Shown here piece after piece: positions 16,453 through 25,241 of a DNA stretch of 64,000 bases. The first letter of the stretch is position 1, and the number at the start of each line of letters is the position of its first letter. This DNA comes from Sphingobium ummariense RL-3. Lineage in GTDB: Bacteria; Pseudomonadota; Alphaproteobacteria; Sphingomonadales; Sphingomonadaceae. The position numbers and the translations under genes are program-made. Under the pieces are notes generated by a model. The model was not told where the DNA came from. It was given only the letters and a program-made list of their open reading frames with translations, and did not search any database. The stretch covers positions 1 through 64,000 of the forward strand of contig NZ_AUWY01000057.1 in the NCBI RefSeq assembly GCF_000447205.1. The letters run 5' to 3'.

Positions 16453-17633
16453 TCGGCGGGTTCCTTCGCCGGCAGCAGGCCCTGTTCCACCAGTTCCTGC
16501 CGGATCGCGTCGCCATGCTCGTTCAGCAGCGGCGGTGGCATGCGCACCTGCTGCGGCGTCCCGCGCATCTTGACCGGGAAGCCCAGCGCCTTGAATTCGC
16601 CCTCGACCGGGTGCGGCACCATCTGCACCATGTCGCGCGCAACGGCCTGCTCGCTCGTCACCGCCTCGCCATAGTCGAGGATCGGTGCGGCGGGGACGCC
16701 GGCGGCCAGCAGGGCGTCGATCCACTCCTGCTTGGTGCGGGTGAGGAAGGTCGGCGCCAGATCCTCGATCAGTGCGATGCGGTTCGCCACGCGCGCCGCA
16801 TTGGTGGAATAGCGCGGATCGTCCTGAAGCTCCGGACGGCCCAGCACCTGGAGGAAGGTGAGCCACAGGCCCTGGTTGGCCGCGCCGATCACGAACCAGC
16901 CGTCGGATGCCTGCACCGCCTGATAGGGCGCGGACATGCGGTTGGCCGAACCGATCGGCGTGGGGGACTTGCCGGTGCCCCACAATTCGGTCGTCTCCCA
17001 GATGGAAAGGCCCATGGCGGCTTCCAGCAGGGAGGCGTCGATATACTGTCCCTGGCCGCTCTTTTCCCGGCCGATGATCGCCGACAGGATGGCATAGGCG
17101 GAAAAGAGCCCGGCGCCCAGGTCCGCCACCGCGATGCTGTTCTTCGCCGGTTCCATGCCGGGGAAGCCGTTCGAGCTCAGAATGCCCGACATGGCCTGCG
17201 CGATCAGGTCGAAACCGGGACGCTGCGACCAGGGCCCGGTCTGGCCGAAACCCGAAATACTGGCATAGACGAGACGGGGGTTGATCTTCGACAGCGTGTC
17301 GTAGTCGATGCCCAAGCGCCCGGCGACGCCGGGACGGGCATTTTCCACGAGGACGTCGGCCGTCTTCACCAGCGCATAAAGCACTTCGCGATCGGCGTCG
17401 TCCTTCAGATTCAGGGTGATGCTGCGCTTGTTGCGGTTCAGTGCGAGGAAGCCGGGGCTGTCTTCCCCCTTCAGGCGAAACCCCATAGAATGCCGGGTCG
17501 AGTCGCCGGTCTTGGGCGGTTCGATCTTGATGACATCGGCGCCCATGTCGCCCAGCAACATGCAGCAGAATGGCCCGGCCATGACCTGCGATATATCGAG
17601 CACGCGGATACCAGCCAGCGGCAGCGTCGCCAT
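16449..17633 (-). CDS. CaiB/BaiF family (class III) CoA-transferase
   Basis: 394 residues. Hallmarks: the N-terminal GIRVLDISQVMAGPFC segment, GADVIKIEPP, the ALNRNKRSITLNLK segment, and the catalytic Asp in GQYIDASLLEAAMG (about 193). Family members move CoA between a CoA-thioester donor and a carboxylic acid acceptor, as in carnitine or aromatic-acid catabolism. ATG 17631-17633 is chosen over an upstream start because AGGGAGAAGGA lies just before it. It is the first gene leftwards of the operator at 17681-17697 and is coupled to the crotonase-fold gene. The acid it activates is unknown. Confidence 0.88.
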   Translation of the reverse strand: MATLPLAGIRVLDISQVMAGPFCCMLLGDMGADVIKIEPPKTGDSTRHSMGFRLKGEDSPGFLALNRNKRSITLNLKDDADREVLYALVKTADVLVENARPGVAGRLGIDYDTLSKINPRLVYASISGFGQTGPWSQRPGFDLIAQAMSGILSSNGFPGMEPAKNSIAVADLGAGLFSAYAILSAIIGREKSGQGQYIDASLLEAAMGLSIWETTELWGTGKSPTPIGSANRMSAPYQAVQASDGWFVIGAANQGLWLTFLQVLGRPELQDDPRYSTNAARVANRIALIEDLAPTFLTRTKQEWIDALLAAGVPAAPILDYGEAVTSEQAVARDMVQMVPHPVEGEFKALGFPVKMRGTPQQVRMPPPLLNEHGDAIRQELVEQGLLPAKEPAE

Positions 17634-17680
17634 ATTCCTTCTCCCTACATGCGCCAGCACGGCGTCAAATTCGGCCACGG

Positions 17681-17697
17681 ATCATATTGTATATGAT
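17681..17697. promoter_or_regulatory. 17-bp operator, copy 1 (CoA-transferase / PQQ dehydrogenase)
   Basis: ATCATAT-TGT-ATATGAT: perfect 7-bp arms with a 3-base centre, in the divergent gap between the CoA-transferase (start 17633) and the PQQ dehydrogenase (start 17783). The same 7-3-7 element recurs at 22223 and 24116. The shape fits a GntR-type dimer site; the regulator gene is not in the window. Confidence 0.75.
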
Positions 17698-17782
17698 TTG
17701 ACGCTCTGCTAGCATCCGCGCGGCAAAAGAACAACCGGCCTCGTTCATTCCGTGCGCGGCCGTATGACGGAGAGGCAATTCC

Positions 17783-19693
17783 TTGAAAGGACTATTTGCA
17801 ATTCGCCGGTCCTCCGCACTGGCGTCCTTGGTCTCCATCGCTGCGATTTCAGCCCCGGGGGGCGCGGCACCTTCCGCCAATGACTGGGCCAGCTATGCGC
17901 TCGACCCGGGCGGTGCCCGGCATTCGCCGCTGAAGGAGATCACGCCGCAAAATGTCGGCACGCTGCGCAAGGCCTGGACCTATCACATGCGGCCGGCCGG
18001 GCAGACGGCGGACGTCAGCATGATCCCGCCCGAAGCGCGCGGCCGCTTCGCCACCGGCTTTTCCGCTTCGGAAGCGACACCGCTGGTGGTGAACGGCGTC
18101 ATGTACCTCTCGACTCCCTATAACCGCGTCGTGGCGCTGGACGCCGCGACGGGACAGGAAAAGTGGGTCCATGTCCTGGAGAATCGCGACCAGGCGCCGA
18201 CGCGCGGCGTGGCCTACTGGCCCGGTTCCAAGGGCACCAAGCCCCGGATCTTCTTTGGCACGCGGTCGGGCAAGCTGATCGCGCTCGACGCCGCCACCGG
18301 CAAGCCGATCGCCGAGTTCGGCGAGGCAGGCACGGTGAACCTGAAGACGCCGGAGGTCATGAACGGCCTCAAGGTGGCGCCGCTCGGCATGAGCAGCCCG
18401 CCGGCGATCTACAAGGATCTGGTCATTACTGGATCGCGCGTGCAGGAAATGCCCGTGAAGGGCGCGGCGGGCGACGTCCGCGCCTGGGACGCGCGCACCG
18501 GCAAGCTCGTCTGGACCTTCCACACCATTCCCCGTGACGGCGAGCCGGGTGCCGATACCTGGGAGCCGGGCAGCCGGGAAGGCCGTTCGGGTACCAACGT
18601 CTGGACCTTCGTCCAGGTGGACGAGAAGCGGGGCATCGCCTACTTGCCGATCGGCGCGCCGACCTTCGACCGCTGGGGCGGGGACCGCAAGGGCACAAAC
18701 CTCTATTCCAATTCCGTCGTTGCCGTCGACGCGGCCACCGGCAAATATCTCTGGCATTTCCAGACCATCCACCACGACATCTGGGACGTCGACCTGCCGA
18801 CGCTCACCCTGATCGACATCCAGAAGGGCGGGCGGACCGTCCCGGCGCTGGTCGCGATGAACAAGATGGCGATCATGTTCATCCTCGACCGCGTGACCGG
18901 CAAGCCGCTGTTCGACGTGAAGGAAGTGCCGGTGCCGACCGACACGGACATCCCCGGCGAGCAGCCCTGGCCGACCCAGCCGATGCCGGTGGCGCCGCCG
19001 CCGCTCACCCGCCTGTCCTACGAGGCGACGGACCTGCTGGACGCGACGCCGGAACTGAAGGCGAAGTGCGAAAAGGTCGTGCGCGACCTGAATATCACGC
19101 CGAGCAAGATGTTCCAGCCGCTGCGGGCGGACAGCGCCGTCAATTTCTTCCCGGGCAGCCTGGGTGGCAGCGATTGGGGCGGCGGCACGTTCGACCCCAA
19201 GCTGGGGCTCTACATCATCAACATCAACGAACTGGCGAGCCCGCAGCAGCTGGCCAAGCAGCCGGACGGCACTTGGGGCATGAAGGCGGGCTATGCCTAT
19301 TTCGCCGACATGGAGAGCGGCATTCCCTGCCACAAGCCGCCATGGGGCGAACTGGTCGCGGTGGATGTCGTGAAGGGCACCGTGGCCTGGCGCCGGCCGC
19401 TCGGCACCTCACCGGTGCCCGAACTTCCCGATGCGGGCATCACCAGCGCAGGCGGGCCGATCTCGACCGCCACCGGCGTCACCTTCATCGGCGGGACGAA
19501 GGACAGCCGCATGCGCGCCTTCGACACGAAGACCGGCAAGCTGCTGTGGGAAACCCAGCTGCCTGCCTCCAGCTACGGCGTGCCGATGACCTATGGCGTG
19601 GGGAAACGCCAGATGGTGGCAGTCGTCGCGACAGGGGGATTTGCCTTTACACCCGCCACCAGTGACGAGGTGGTGGCCTATTCGCTGCCCTGA
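17783..19693 (+). CDS. PQQ-dependent dehydrogenase, exported quinoprotein
   Basis: 636 residues: signal peptide (about 1-29), then an eight-bladed propeller starting DWASYALDPGGARHSPL, the entry seen in quinoprotein glucose/quinate-type dehydrogenases. FQTIHHDIWDVDLP (about 328-341) and repeated AL/VVALDAATGK blade motifs support PQQ binding. There is no CxxCH, so it carries no haem and needs an external acceptor, probably the cytochrome c encoded 9 bases downstream. The TTG at 17783 is used because GGAGAGG lies 7 bases upstream and no in-frame ATG fits the signal peptide. The operator at 17681 controls it together with the divergent CoA-transferase. The substrate (a sugar, polyol or cyclic alcohol) is unknown. 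Confidence 0.88.
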   Translation: MKGLFAIRRSSALASLVSIAAISAPGGAAPSANDWASYALDPGGARHSPLKEITPQNVGTLRKAWTYHMRPAGQTADVSMIPPEARGRFATGFSASEATPLVVNGVMYLSTPYNRVVALDAATGQEKWVHVLENRDQAPTRGVAYWPGSKGTKPRIFFGTRSGKLIALDAATGKPIAEFGEAGTVNLKTPEVMNGLKVAPLGMSSPPAIYKDLVITGSRVQEMPVKGAAGDVRAWDARTGKLVWTFHTIPRDGEPGADTWEPGSREGRSGTNVWTFVQVDEKRGIAYLPIGAPTFDRWGGDRKGTNLYSNSVVAVDAATGKYLWHFQTIHHDIWDVDLPTLTLIDIQKGGRTVPALVAMNKMAIMFILDRVTGKPLFDVKEVPVPTDTDIPGEQPWPTQPMPVAPPPLTRLSYEATDLLDATPELKAKCEKVVRDLNITPSKMFQPLRADSAVNFFPGSLGGSDWGGGTFDPKLGLYIININELASPQQLAKQPDGTWGMKAGYAYFADMESGIPCHKPPWGELVAVDVVKGTVAWRRPLGTSPVPELPDAGITSAGGPISTATGVTFIGGTKDSRMRAFDTKTGKLLWETQLPASSYGVPMTYGVGKRQMVAVVATGGFAFTPATSDEVVAYSLP

Positions 19694-19702
19694 GGAATTT
19701 CG

Positions 19703-20053
19703 ATGCGTAAGCTAGCCATTGCCGTTTCCCTGTTTGCCGTCCCGCTGATCGGGGCGGGTGCCTTCGCCCAGGACGCCGCCGCCCCCGCTGCGGCATCCGC
19801 TACGCCCGCCGCTCCGCCGCCGGGGCCGGGACTGGACCTGATCAACGAGCGGTGCGGCTTCTGTCACACCATCGGCCAAGTCTTCCAGAAGCGCCGCACG
19901 CCGGCCGACTGGAGTGCGACGGTGCAGGGCATGGCCGACCGCGGCGCCGAGGTTTCGCCGGAAGAGATCAAGACGATCACTGACTATCTGGCGAAGAATT
20001 ATGCTGCGGCCGACGGCGCGCCAGCCGGGGGCGCTCCGGGAGCGGGACGCTAG
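19703..20053 (+). CDS. Small exported cytochrome c
   Basis: 116 residues with a signal peptide (about 1-22), an Ala/Pro-rich linker, and a single haem motif CGFCH (about 51-55). The rest is a short class I-like fold ending in an Ala/Gly-rich tail. It starts 9 bases after the PQQ dehydrogenase stop and is followed by a terminator, so the two form one unit. Its likely job is to take electrons from the reduced quinoprotein to the respiratory chain in the periplasm. Confidence 0.88.
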   Translation: MRKLAIAVSLFAVPLIGAGAFAQDAAAPAAASATPAAPPPGPGLDLINERCGFCHTIGQVFQKRRTPADWSATVQGMADRGAEVSPEEIKTITDYLAKNYAAADGAPAGGAPGAGR

Positions 20054-20088
20054 TCTCGATCTGGTTCTGCGTCCCCGATCGAGGATCA

Positions 20089-20119
20089 GGCGGGCGGTGG
20101 AAACCGCCCGCCTTTTCCT
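20089..20119 (+). terminator. Terminator of the PQQ dehydrogenase-cytochrome unit
   Basis: GGCGGGCGGT-GGAA-ACCGCCCGCC followed by TTTTCCTT: perfect 10-bp arms and a T-rich tail, placed 35 bases after the cytochrome stop and just before the convergent lactonase gene. Confidence 0.9.
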
Positions 20120-21142
20120 TTATTCAGCGTTGACGTGGAGGGGCAGCATGCCCTTCACCTTGCTGTGCAGGCGATAGATGCTGGTGCTGCCGGTGATGTA
20201 GACGGTATGACCGTCCTCCGCGAAGGCGAGGTTGGCGGCGACCTCCGGCAGCTTGATCTGGCCCAGCACCTTGCCCTGCGGGGTGACGATGCGAATGCCG
20301 CCGGGACCGGTCATCCAGATATTGCCTGCGCTGTCCACCTTCAGCCCATCGGGGCCACCCCGGCCCGAACCGGGGGGGAAGCGGATCACCTCGCGCGGCG
20401 CGGACAGCTTGCCGTCCGGCCCCACCTGATAGGCGCGGATATACATTTCGGGCCCGTAATTGCCGACATAGAGCGTCTTGAAATCGGGCGAGAAGCCGAT
20501 GCCGTTGGGCAGCGTCATGTCGGTGATGACCGGTTCCAGCTTGCCGTCGGCATAGCGGAACACCGCGTTGAACGGCAACTCCTTCGCCGGATCCTTGTCC
20601 ATGCCGTTGAACAGGCCGAAGGGCGGGTCGGTGAACCACAGCGCGCCGCTCTGGTCATAGATCAGGTCGTTGGGGCTGTTCAGCCGCTTGCCCTGATAGT
20701 CCGACAGGAAAGGCTGGATCGAAAGATCCTTGTTCACCCTGACGATCCTGCGCGCGCCCATCTGGGTCATCAGCACCGTGCCGTCGGGCGCCGGGACCAT
20801 GCCGTTGGAGCCGATGCTGGCGCCCTGCGGCGGATTGGGCAGGCCGCCGGAGTTGGCGATCAGCTCCTGGACCTCACCCTGCGGGGTCACGGATCGCATC
20901 TTGTCGCCCGTGACGTCGGAGAACCAGAGCTTCCCGCCATGCCACAGCGGCCCCTCGGTGAAGCTGAAGCCGGTGGCCACGCGCTCGATCGAAGTGCCGG
21001 GCGCAATCACGGCGTCCAGCGCCGGATCGAGCCGCTCGACGGAAGGGGCGGCGGGTGGCGTGGATGGCGGCTGGGCCATGAGCGGCGCACAGGCTACACC
21101 CAGCGAAGCGGCAAGCAGGACGGCGCGGAATCGAGTCAGCAT
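20120..21142 (-). CDS. SMP-30/gluconolactonase family lactonase, exported
   Basis: 340 residues with a signal peptide (cleavage after about residue 23, ...PLMAQ). The six-bladed propeller has the metal-site residues expected for active lactonases: the Glu of FTEGPLW (about 64), the Asn of LNSPNDLIYD (about 155) and the Asp of GGPDGLKVD (about 250). Hydrolysis of an aldonolactone-type product in the periplasm is the natural role beside a PQQ dehydrogenase. It follows the bicupin gene on the same strand by 87 bases and is probably expressed from the operator at 22223. Confidence 0.88.
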   Translation of the reverse strand: MLTRFRAVLLAASLGVACAPLMAQPPSTPPAAPSVERLDPALDAVIAPGTSIERVATGFSFTEGPLWHGGKLWFSDVTGDKMRSVTPQGEVQELIANSGGLPNPPQGASIGSNGMVPAPDGTVLMTQMGARRIVRVNKDLSIQPFLSDYQGKRLNSPNDLIYDQSGALWFTDPPFGLFNGMDKDPAKELPFNAVFRYADGKLEPVITDMTLPNGIGFSPDFKTLYVGNYGPEMYIRAYQVGPDGKLSAPREVIRFPPGSGRGGPDGLKVDSAGNIWMTGPGGIRIVTPQGKVLGQIKLPEVAANLAFAEDGHTVYITGSTSIYRLHSKVKGMLPLHVNAE

Positions 21143-21229
21143 TGCATTTCCCCCATCATGGGTTGCGTGTTGGAAAACCGATCTTGGGACGCGGCGTCAG
21201 GTCTCTGCGGGCCAGCGCGTCCCGTTTGT

Positions 21230-22150
21230 TCAACGGCGCGGACGCATGCGCGCGTCCGCCTCGGCGCGGTAGCGCGCCTTCGCGGCGAGATCGCGCGCGA
21301 TGCCGAGCACCATCAACTCCAGCGGCTTGTCGCCAGTCTGCCGGATGGCCCGCGCCTCGCCCAGGTCCACCGGTATGGCGTCGCCTTCCTTGATCGCGGC
21401 CTTCTCGCTGCCGACCGTGACCTCGCCCGCACCCGACATCACATAATAGACCTCGCTCATGTCGGGCTGGGTGCGGCTGTCTAGCGCGGCGCCGGCGGGC
21501 AGCAGGACGTGGTCGACATAGGACCAAGGCGTCTGGAACACCGTGGGGCCAAGGGCACGGCGATAGAGGACACCCTCCGACGCGCCGGTCAGGAACGTGC
21601 CAGCGGGCTTCAGCAGAGCCTTGTCCAACCGCATCGTCATGAACTGGGGGATAGGGTCCAGCGTGACCTTGGTGCGTGGATCGCCCAGGTCGAAATTGTC
21701 GTAGCTCTTGGTCATGCCGACGTTGATGTTCATCCACTGCAGCGGCTTGTCCGTCGGGTTGTAGATGGCATGAGCGTGCCCCTTGATGTCGGGTGCGCCG
21801 GCAGGACCCGCGATGCGCGACGTCCGGCCGTCGATGGTGAATTCCGCCTCCCCATCGAGGATGACGAACATCTCCTCGCAGTCATTATGGTAGTGCTGGC
21901 CGATGCCGCTGTGCGGCGCGATGGTGCCCCGGTGAACGAAGATCAGATTGGTGCTGAGCGCGTCGAGGCCGAGAAGCGGGCCGAAGTTCATCGAGCCCGC
22001 GCCGCCATGGACCGAAGTCAGGGCACGGGTCGCGGCGGGATCGGTATGGCCGATCCTCTGTGCAAGTGGCGGGGCGGCATGGGCATTCGATAGGGTGGAA
22101 AAAGCGACCAACGCCGCGACCGGCGCCAGATGCGGCATCTTCGGAATCAT
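21230..22150 (-). CDS. Exported bicupin protein A
   Basis: 306 residues with a signal peptide (...NAHA, about 1-26). Cupin domain 1 (about 70-145) has the metal-binding pattern HYHNDCEEMFVILDGEAEF with a later GHAHAIYN, so the His/Glu ligands are present. Cupin domain 2 (about 210-280) is recognisable (SEVYYVMSGAGEVTVG) but its first motif lacks His, so it is probably metal-free. Export of a bicupin is unusual and points to a periplasmic isomerase, dioxygenase or binding role in the pathway. ATG 22150 follows GGGAGAGAGACGGAG. It heads the leftward unit from operator 22223. Confidence 0.78.
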   Translation of the reverse strand: MIPKMPHLAPVAALVAFSTLSNAHAAPPLAQRIGHTDPAATRALTSVHGGAGSMNFGPLLGLDALSTNLIFVHRGTIAPHSGIGQHYHNDCEEMFVILDGEAEFTIDGRTSRIAGPAGAPDIKGHAHAIYNPTDKPLQWMNINVGMTKSYDNFDLGDPRTKVTLDPIPQFMTMRLDKALLKPAGTFLTGASEGVLYRRALGPTVFQTPWSYVDHVLLPAGAALDSRTQPDMSEVYYVMSGAGEVTVGSEKAAIKEGDAIPVDLGEARAIRQTGDKPLELMVLGIARDLAAKARYRAEADARMRPRR

Positions 22151-22222
22151 CTCCGTCTCTCTCCCTCTTCAGGCTGGCTTGCCCTTGTCTGTTTACCCCG
22201 TCATACAGGCAATCTATCGAGA

Positions 22223-22239
22223 ATCATATATGATATTAT
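22223..22239. promoter_or_regulatory. 17-bp operator, copy 2 (bicupin A / MFS transporter)
   Basis: ATCATAT-ATG-ATATTAT: identical left arm and one mismatch in the right arm relative to the copies at 17681 and 24116. It lies between the divergent bicupin (start 22150) and MFS (start 22272) genes. An overlapping perfect 12-bp palindrome ATCATATATGAT occupies 22223-22234. Confidence 0.68.
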
Positions 22240-22271
22240 AACGCGTGCCTAGTCACGCCGGAGGGATGTTA

Positions 22272-23594
22272 ATGAGTGGAACAGCGCGCTCCAGGGTCCG
22301 GCTCGGCCTGATTTTCTTGCTCTTCGTCATCAGCGCGATCGCCTTTCTGGATCGCACCAATATCTCTGTCGCCGGCGTGGACATGCGCCACGAATATGGC
22401 ATCGATCAGGTCGAGCTCGGCTGGGTCTTCAGCGCGTTCCTGATCGGCTATGCTCTCTTCCAGGTGCCGGCCGGTTGGCTGGCGGCCCGCTACGGACCTC
22501 GGGCCGTGCTGACCGGCGCGCTATTGTGGTGGGGCGTCTTCACCGCCGCCACCGCCCTCATTCCGCCGCAAGGCAGTGCGGCGCTGCTGATGCTGGCCTT
22601 CACCCGCTTCGCGCTCGGCATCGGCGAATCGGTGGTTTATCCCTGCGGCAACCAGTTCCTCTCGCGCTGGATCCCGGCGCAGGAGCGCGGGAAGGCGAAC
22701 GGCTGGATCTTCGCCGGCGTGGGCGCCGGATCGGGAATCACGCCGCCGCTGATCACCGCGATCATCCTGGCCGGCGGCTGGCGTGCATCCTTCTACGTCT
22801 GCGCCGTCATCGGCATTCTCGCGGCCGCCGTCTGGTATCTTGCGGCTCGTGATCGGCCGCAGGACCATCCGTCGGTGAATGCGGCGGAGCTGGCGCATAT
22901 CGAGGCGGGGCTCCCCCCCGCCAAGGCCGTATCGCGCGATCCCATTCCCTGGGGCACGATCCTGTCCAGCCGCAATGTGTGGGGCCTGTTCGTCAGCTAT
23001 TTCGCCTTCGGCTACGTCATCTGGATTTTCTTCAGCTGGTTCTTCATCTATCTGGCGGAAGCACGGCACCTGGACGTCAAGTCCAGCGCGATATTCTCGA
23101 TGCTGCCCTTCCTCTGCATGACCTTCGGCTGCCTGATCGGCGGGGTCATCAATGACCGGGTGTCGGCGCGCTACGGCCTATACTGGGGCCGGTCGGGGCT
23201 CGGCGTGATATCCTTCATCCTCACCGGACTGTTCCTGATCTGCGGGTCAATGGTGGACAATGCGCCGCTGGCGGTTCTGATCCTGGCAGGGGGCGCAGGC
23301 GCGATCTATCTGTCGCAAAGCTCCTTTTGGTCGGTGACCGCCGACATCGCCGGCCCGCATACCGGCGTCGTCTCCGGCTTCATGAACATGGGATGCCAGA
23401 TCGGTGGCGCGCTGACGTCGACGCTGACGCCGATCATCGCGGCGCAGTTCGGCTGGACCGCCGCCTTTATCGCGGGCGCGATCGTGGTGCTGACGGGCGT
23501 GCTGGCCTGGGCGGTGGTGGATCCGAACCGGCTGCTGGAGCAGCCCGGCCCGGATACCGATGCGGTGGGGTTTACTGCCGCCGCGACAGCCTGA
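22272..23594 (+). CDS. MFS transporter, anion:cation symporter (ACS) family
   Basis: 440 residues with 12 predicted membrane segments. FLDRTNISVAG in helix 1, WVFSAFLIGYALFQVPAGWLAARYGPR and GESVVYPCGNQFLSRWIP match the ACS branch of the MFS, whose members carry sugar acids (galactonate, glucarate), phthalate and other organic anions. That fits uptake of an acid made in the periplasm. ATG 22272 is chosen because GGAGGG lies 6 bases upstream; GTG 22245 would run into the operator region. Its last 23 bases overlap the convergent exported-protein gene. Confidence 0.86.
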   Translation: MSGTARSRVRLGLIFLLFVISAIAFLDRTNISVAGVDMRHEYGIDQVELGWVFSAFLIGYALFQVPAGWLAARYGPRAVLTGALLWWGVFTAATALIPPQGSAALLMLAFTRFALGIGESVVYPCGNQFLSRWIPAQERGKANGWIFAGVGAGSGITPPLITAIILAGGWRASFYVCAVIGILAAAVWYLAARDRPQDHPSVNAAELAHIEAGLPPAKAVSRDPIPWGTILSSRNVWGLFVSYFAFGYVIWIFFSWFFIYLAEARHLDVKSSAIFSMLPFLCMTFGCLIGGVINDRVSARYGLYWGRSGLGVISFILTGLFLICGSMVDNAPLAVLILAGGAGAIYLSQSSFWSVTADIAGPHTGVVSGFMNMGCQIGGALTSTLTPIIAAQFGWTAAFIAGAIVVLTGVLAWAVVDPNRLLEQPGPDTDAVGFTAAATA

Positions 23595-24066
23595 CGGTGA
23601 AGGGGTCGCGCCCTTCCATGTCGAAGAAGGTGGTGCCGAAGGGGGTGCGGCGGACATGGACCGCCTCACCCACCTGCGGAGGGGGAACCAGGGTCGTCGT
23701 GTCGTAGGAGGTGCCGTCCGCCAGTTCGAGCCGGTAATAGCCGTGCCGCAGCGTCACCACCGCCTTGATGCTGCTGTCGAAATCGGTGCGGCGTTTGAGC
23801 GCATCCCGGCGGGATTCGGTCATTTCCGGCGCCGGGGCGGACTGCGGGGAATATGGCGCCGGGGCGGTCTGTGCCGGAGCGGAGGGAATCGGGCGGCTGG
23901 CCTGTCCGCTGCCGCCCTGGCCGGCCCGGCCCGAGCGCTGGTCGTAGCAGGCGAGGCGCTGGGTGGGATCTTCGATGGCCCGGCAGGGATCGTCCTGGGC
24001 CTGGGCATAACCCAGCGAAACCCATGCGATCCCGCCGATTGCAGCCAGCTGGCAGATGCCTTTCAC
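23572..24066 (-). CDS. Small exported protein of unknown function
   Basis: 164 residues starting at GTG 24064-24066 behind GGAGAAGGG. Signal peptide (about 1-24), then DPCRAIEDPTQRLACYD, a Cys pair in a pattern seen in several exported proteobacterial proteins (C, then RLACYD), a Pro/Ala/Gln-rich linker (about 45-85), and a compact C-terminal domain (about 95-160) with beta-strand character. No enzyme motif is visible. It lies on the left arm of the operator at 24116, opposite bicupin B, and overlaps the end of the MFS gene by 23 bases on the other strand. Confidence 0.7.
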   Translation of the reverse strand: MKGICQLAAIGGIAWVSLGYAQAQDDPCRAIEDPTQRLACYDQRSGRAGQGGSGQASRPIPSAPAQTAPAPYSPQSAPAPEMTESRRDALKRRTDFDSSIKAVVTLRHGYYRLELADGTSYDTTTLVPPPQVGEAVHVRRTPFGTTFFDMEGRDPFTVRLSRRQ

Positions 24067-24115
24067 GCCCTTCTCCTCATATTCATGCGATAATTTGTTT
24101 GACTAAAGCGGTAAT

Positions 24116-24132
24116 ATCATATCCTATATGAT
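24116..24132. promoter_or_regulatory. 17-bp operator, copy 3 (small exported protein / bicupin B)
   Basis: ATCATAT-CCT-ATATGAT: perfect 7-3-7 palindrome in the divergent gap between GTG 24066 and ATG 24173. The arms are identical to copy 1 at 17681. Confidence 0.75.
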
Positions 24133-24172
24133 GCATTGCAAGACGCAAAAGAGTCTGCTGAAGGGGAGGAAC

Positions 24173-25126
24173 ATGGCTTCCGTAAGAGTCGCTTTCTATC
24201 TGTGCGCATCCGCCTTGCTCGCATCCGCGGCGGTTTCGCAGACCCCGCCATCCTCGCCTCCTCGTCCCAGCCGACCGCCGATGGAGATCGGCTGGTCGCC
24301 CAAGCGGACACCGGTTCGCCCCTATGAGGCGCCGAATCGGGCATGGTGGAAGCTGTCCGACGTGCTTGCCGCGCACAAGGGGCAAAAGAACTGGATTCAT
24401 CCCGTCGTGCGCAATCGCGACCTGGAGGCCGACTGGCACCAGATGGCGCCTGGCGGCCGTACCACGCCCCTGATGTACCCCGACAATGCGACGGCGCTGA
24501 TCGTCTGGGGCGGACAGCTGCGCGTCAGCATCAAGGGGCAGGAACCCTTCGTCGCGGTGAAGGGCGGCGAGATCAACATTCCCTATCGCCTGCCCTTCAC
24601 GCTCGAGACCGTCGGTGACGAGCCGGCGCTGTGGTTGGAAGTGCACGGCGCGGGCGATATCCCGATCTATCCCGTGGCGACTACTCCGACAAAGCCGAAG
24701 GACGTGCCGGGCTTCACCTATGTGCAGGCGGCGCTCAGCGGTGGCGACGGCCAGTATGGCCCGAAGGATCGCCCCTATCTCGATTATTACAAGGATGTCG
24801 TGAACGGCAGCGAACGCGCGGGCGCTTTCATCGCCGGCGATCATATCTTCGTGAACAACATCCGCGGTCGCGGCACGCCGACGCCGCCCGCCACCGATCT
24901 GGGCCACTTCCATTTCGGCTATGACGAATTCTGGTTCATCATGGAGGGCAATATTTCCTACCAGATCGAGGGGGTGCCGTTCTTCACCGCCTCGCCCGGG
25001 GACATCGTGATCGCCGCGCAGGGGCGCTGGCATCGCGCCAGCTTCGGCGGCCCGGTGGGCCAGATGGATACCCGGGTCGCGATCAACCCCTATCCGCGCG
25101 GACTGCACAACTTCCAGCCGCACTGA
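24173..25126 (+). CDS. Exported bicupin protein B
   Basis: 317 residues. A signal peptide (about 1-23) is followed by a Pro-rich stretch, then two cupin-like domains: about 95-165 (TALIVWGGQLRVSI) and about 235-300 (LGHFHFGYDEFWFIMEGNISYQI), the second with the His/Glu metal-ligand pattern and a late RWHRA. It is not closely similar to bicupin A, so this is a second, divergent exported cupin of the same regulon. ATG 24173 is chosen since an upstream in-frame ATG (24128) overlaps the operator and AGGGGAGG lies just ahead of 24173. The TonB receptor follows 115 bases later. Confidence 0.78.
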   Translation: MASVRVAFYLCASALLASAAVSQTPPSSPPRPSRPPMEIGWSPKRTPVRPYEAPNRAWWKLSDVLAAHKGQKNWIHPVVRNRDLEADWHQMAPGGRTTPLMYPDNATALIVWGGQLRVSIKGQEPFVAVKGGEINIPYRLPFTLETVGDEPALWLEVHGAGDIPIYPVATTPTKPKDVPGFTYVQAALSGGDGQYGPKDRPYLDYYKDVVNGSERAGAFIAGDHIFVNNIRGRGTPTPPATDLGHFHFGYDEFWFIMEGNISYQIEGVPFFTASPGDIVIAAQGRWHRASFGGPVGQMDTRVAINPYPRGLHNFQPH

Positions 25127-25241
25127 ATTCCGGCCGCGCTGAGCGGTGGAAGCCATCACCCCGGCGGAAGGGAATCCGTCCGGGGTAAAAGCCAAAAACA
25201 ATAAAAATCATACCAAAAAACGAGGTTTAGAGGAGACTGCA

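Noticed and set aside
25127..25241. Fourth copy of the 17-bp operator before the TonB receptor
   Set aside because: Only a half-like AAATCATA is present, with no matching second arm.
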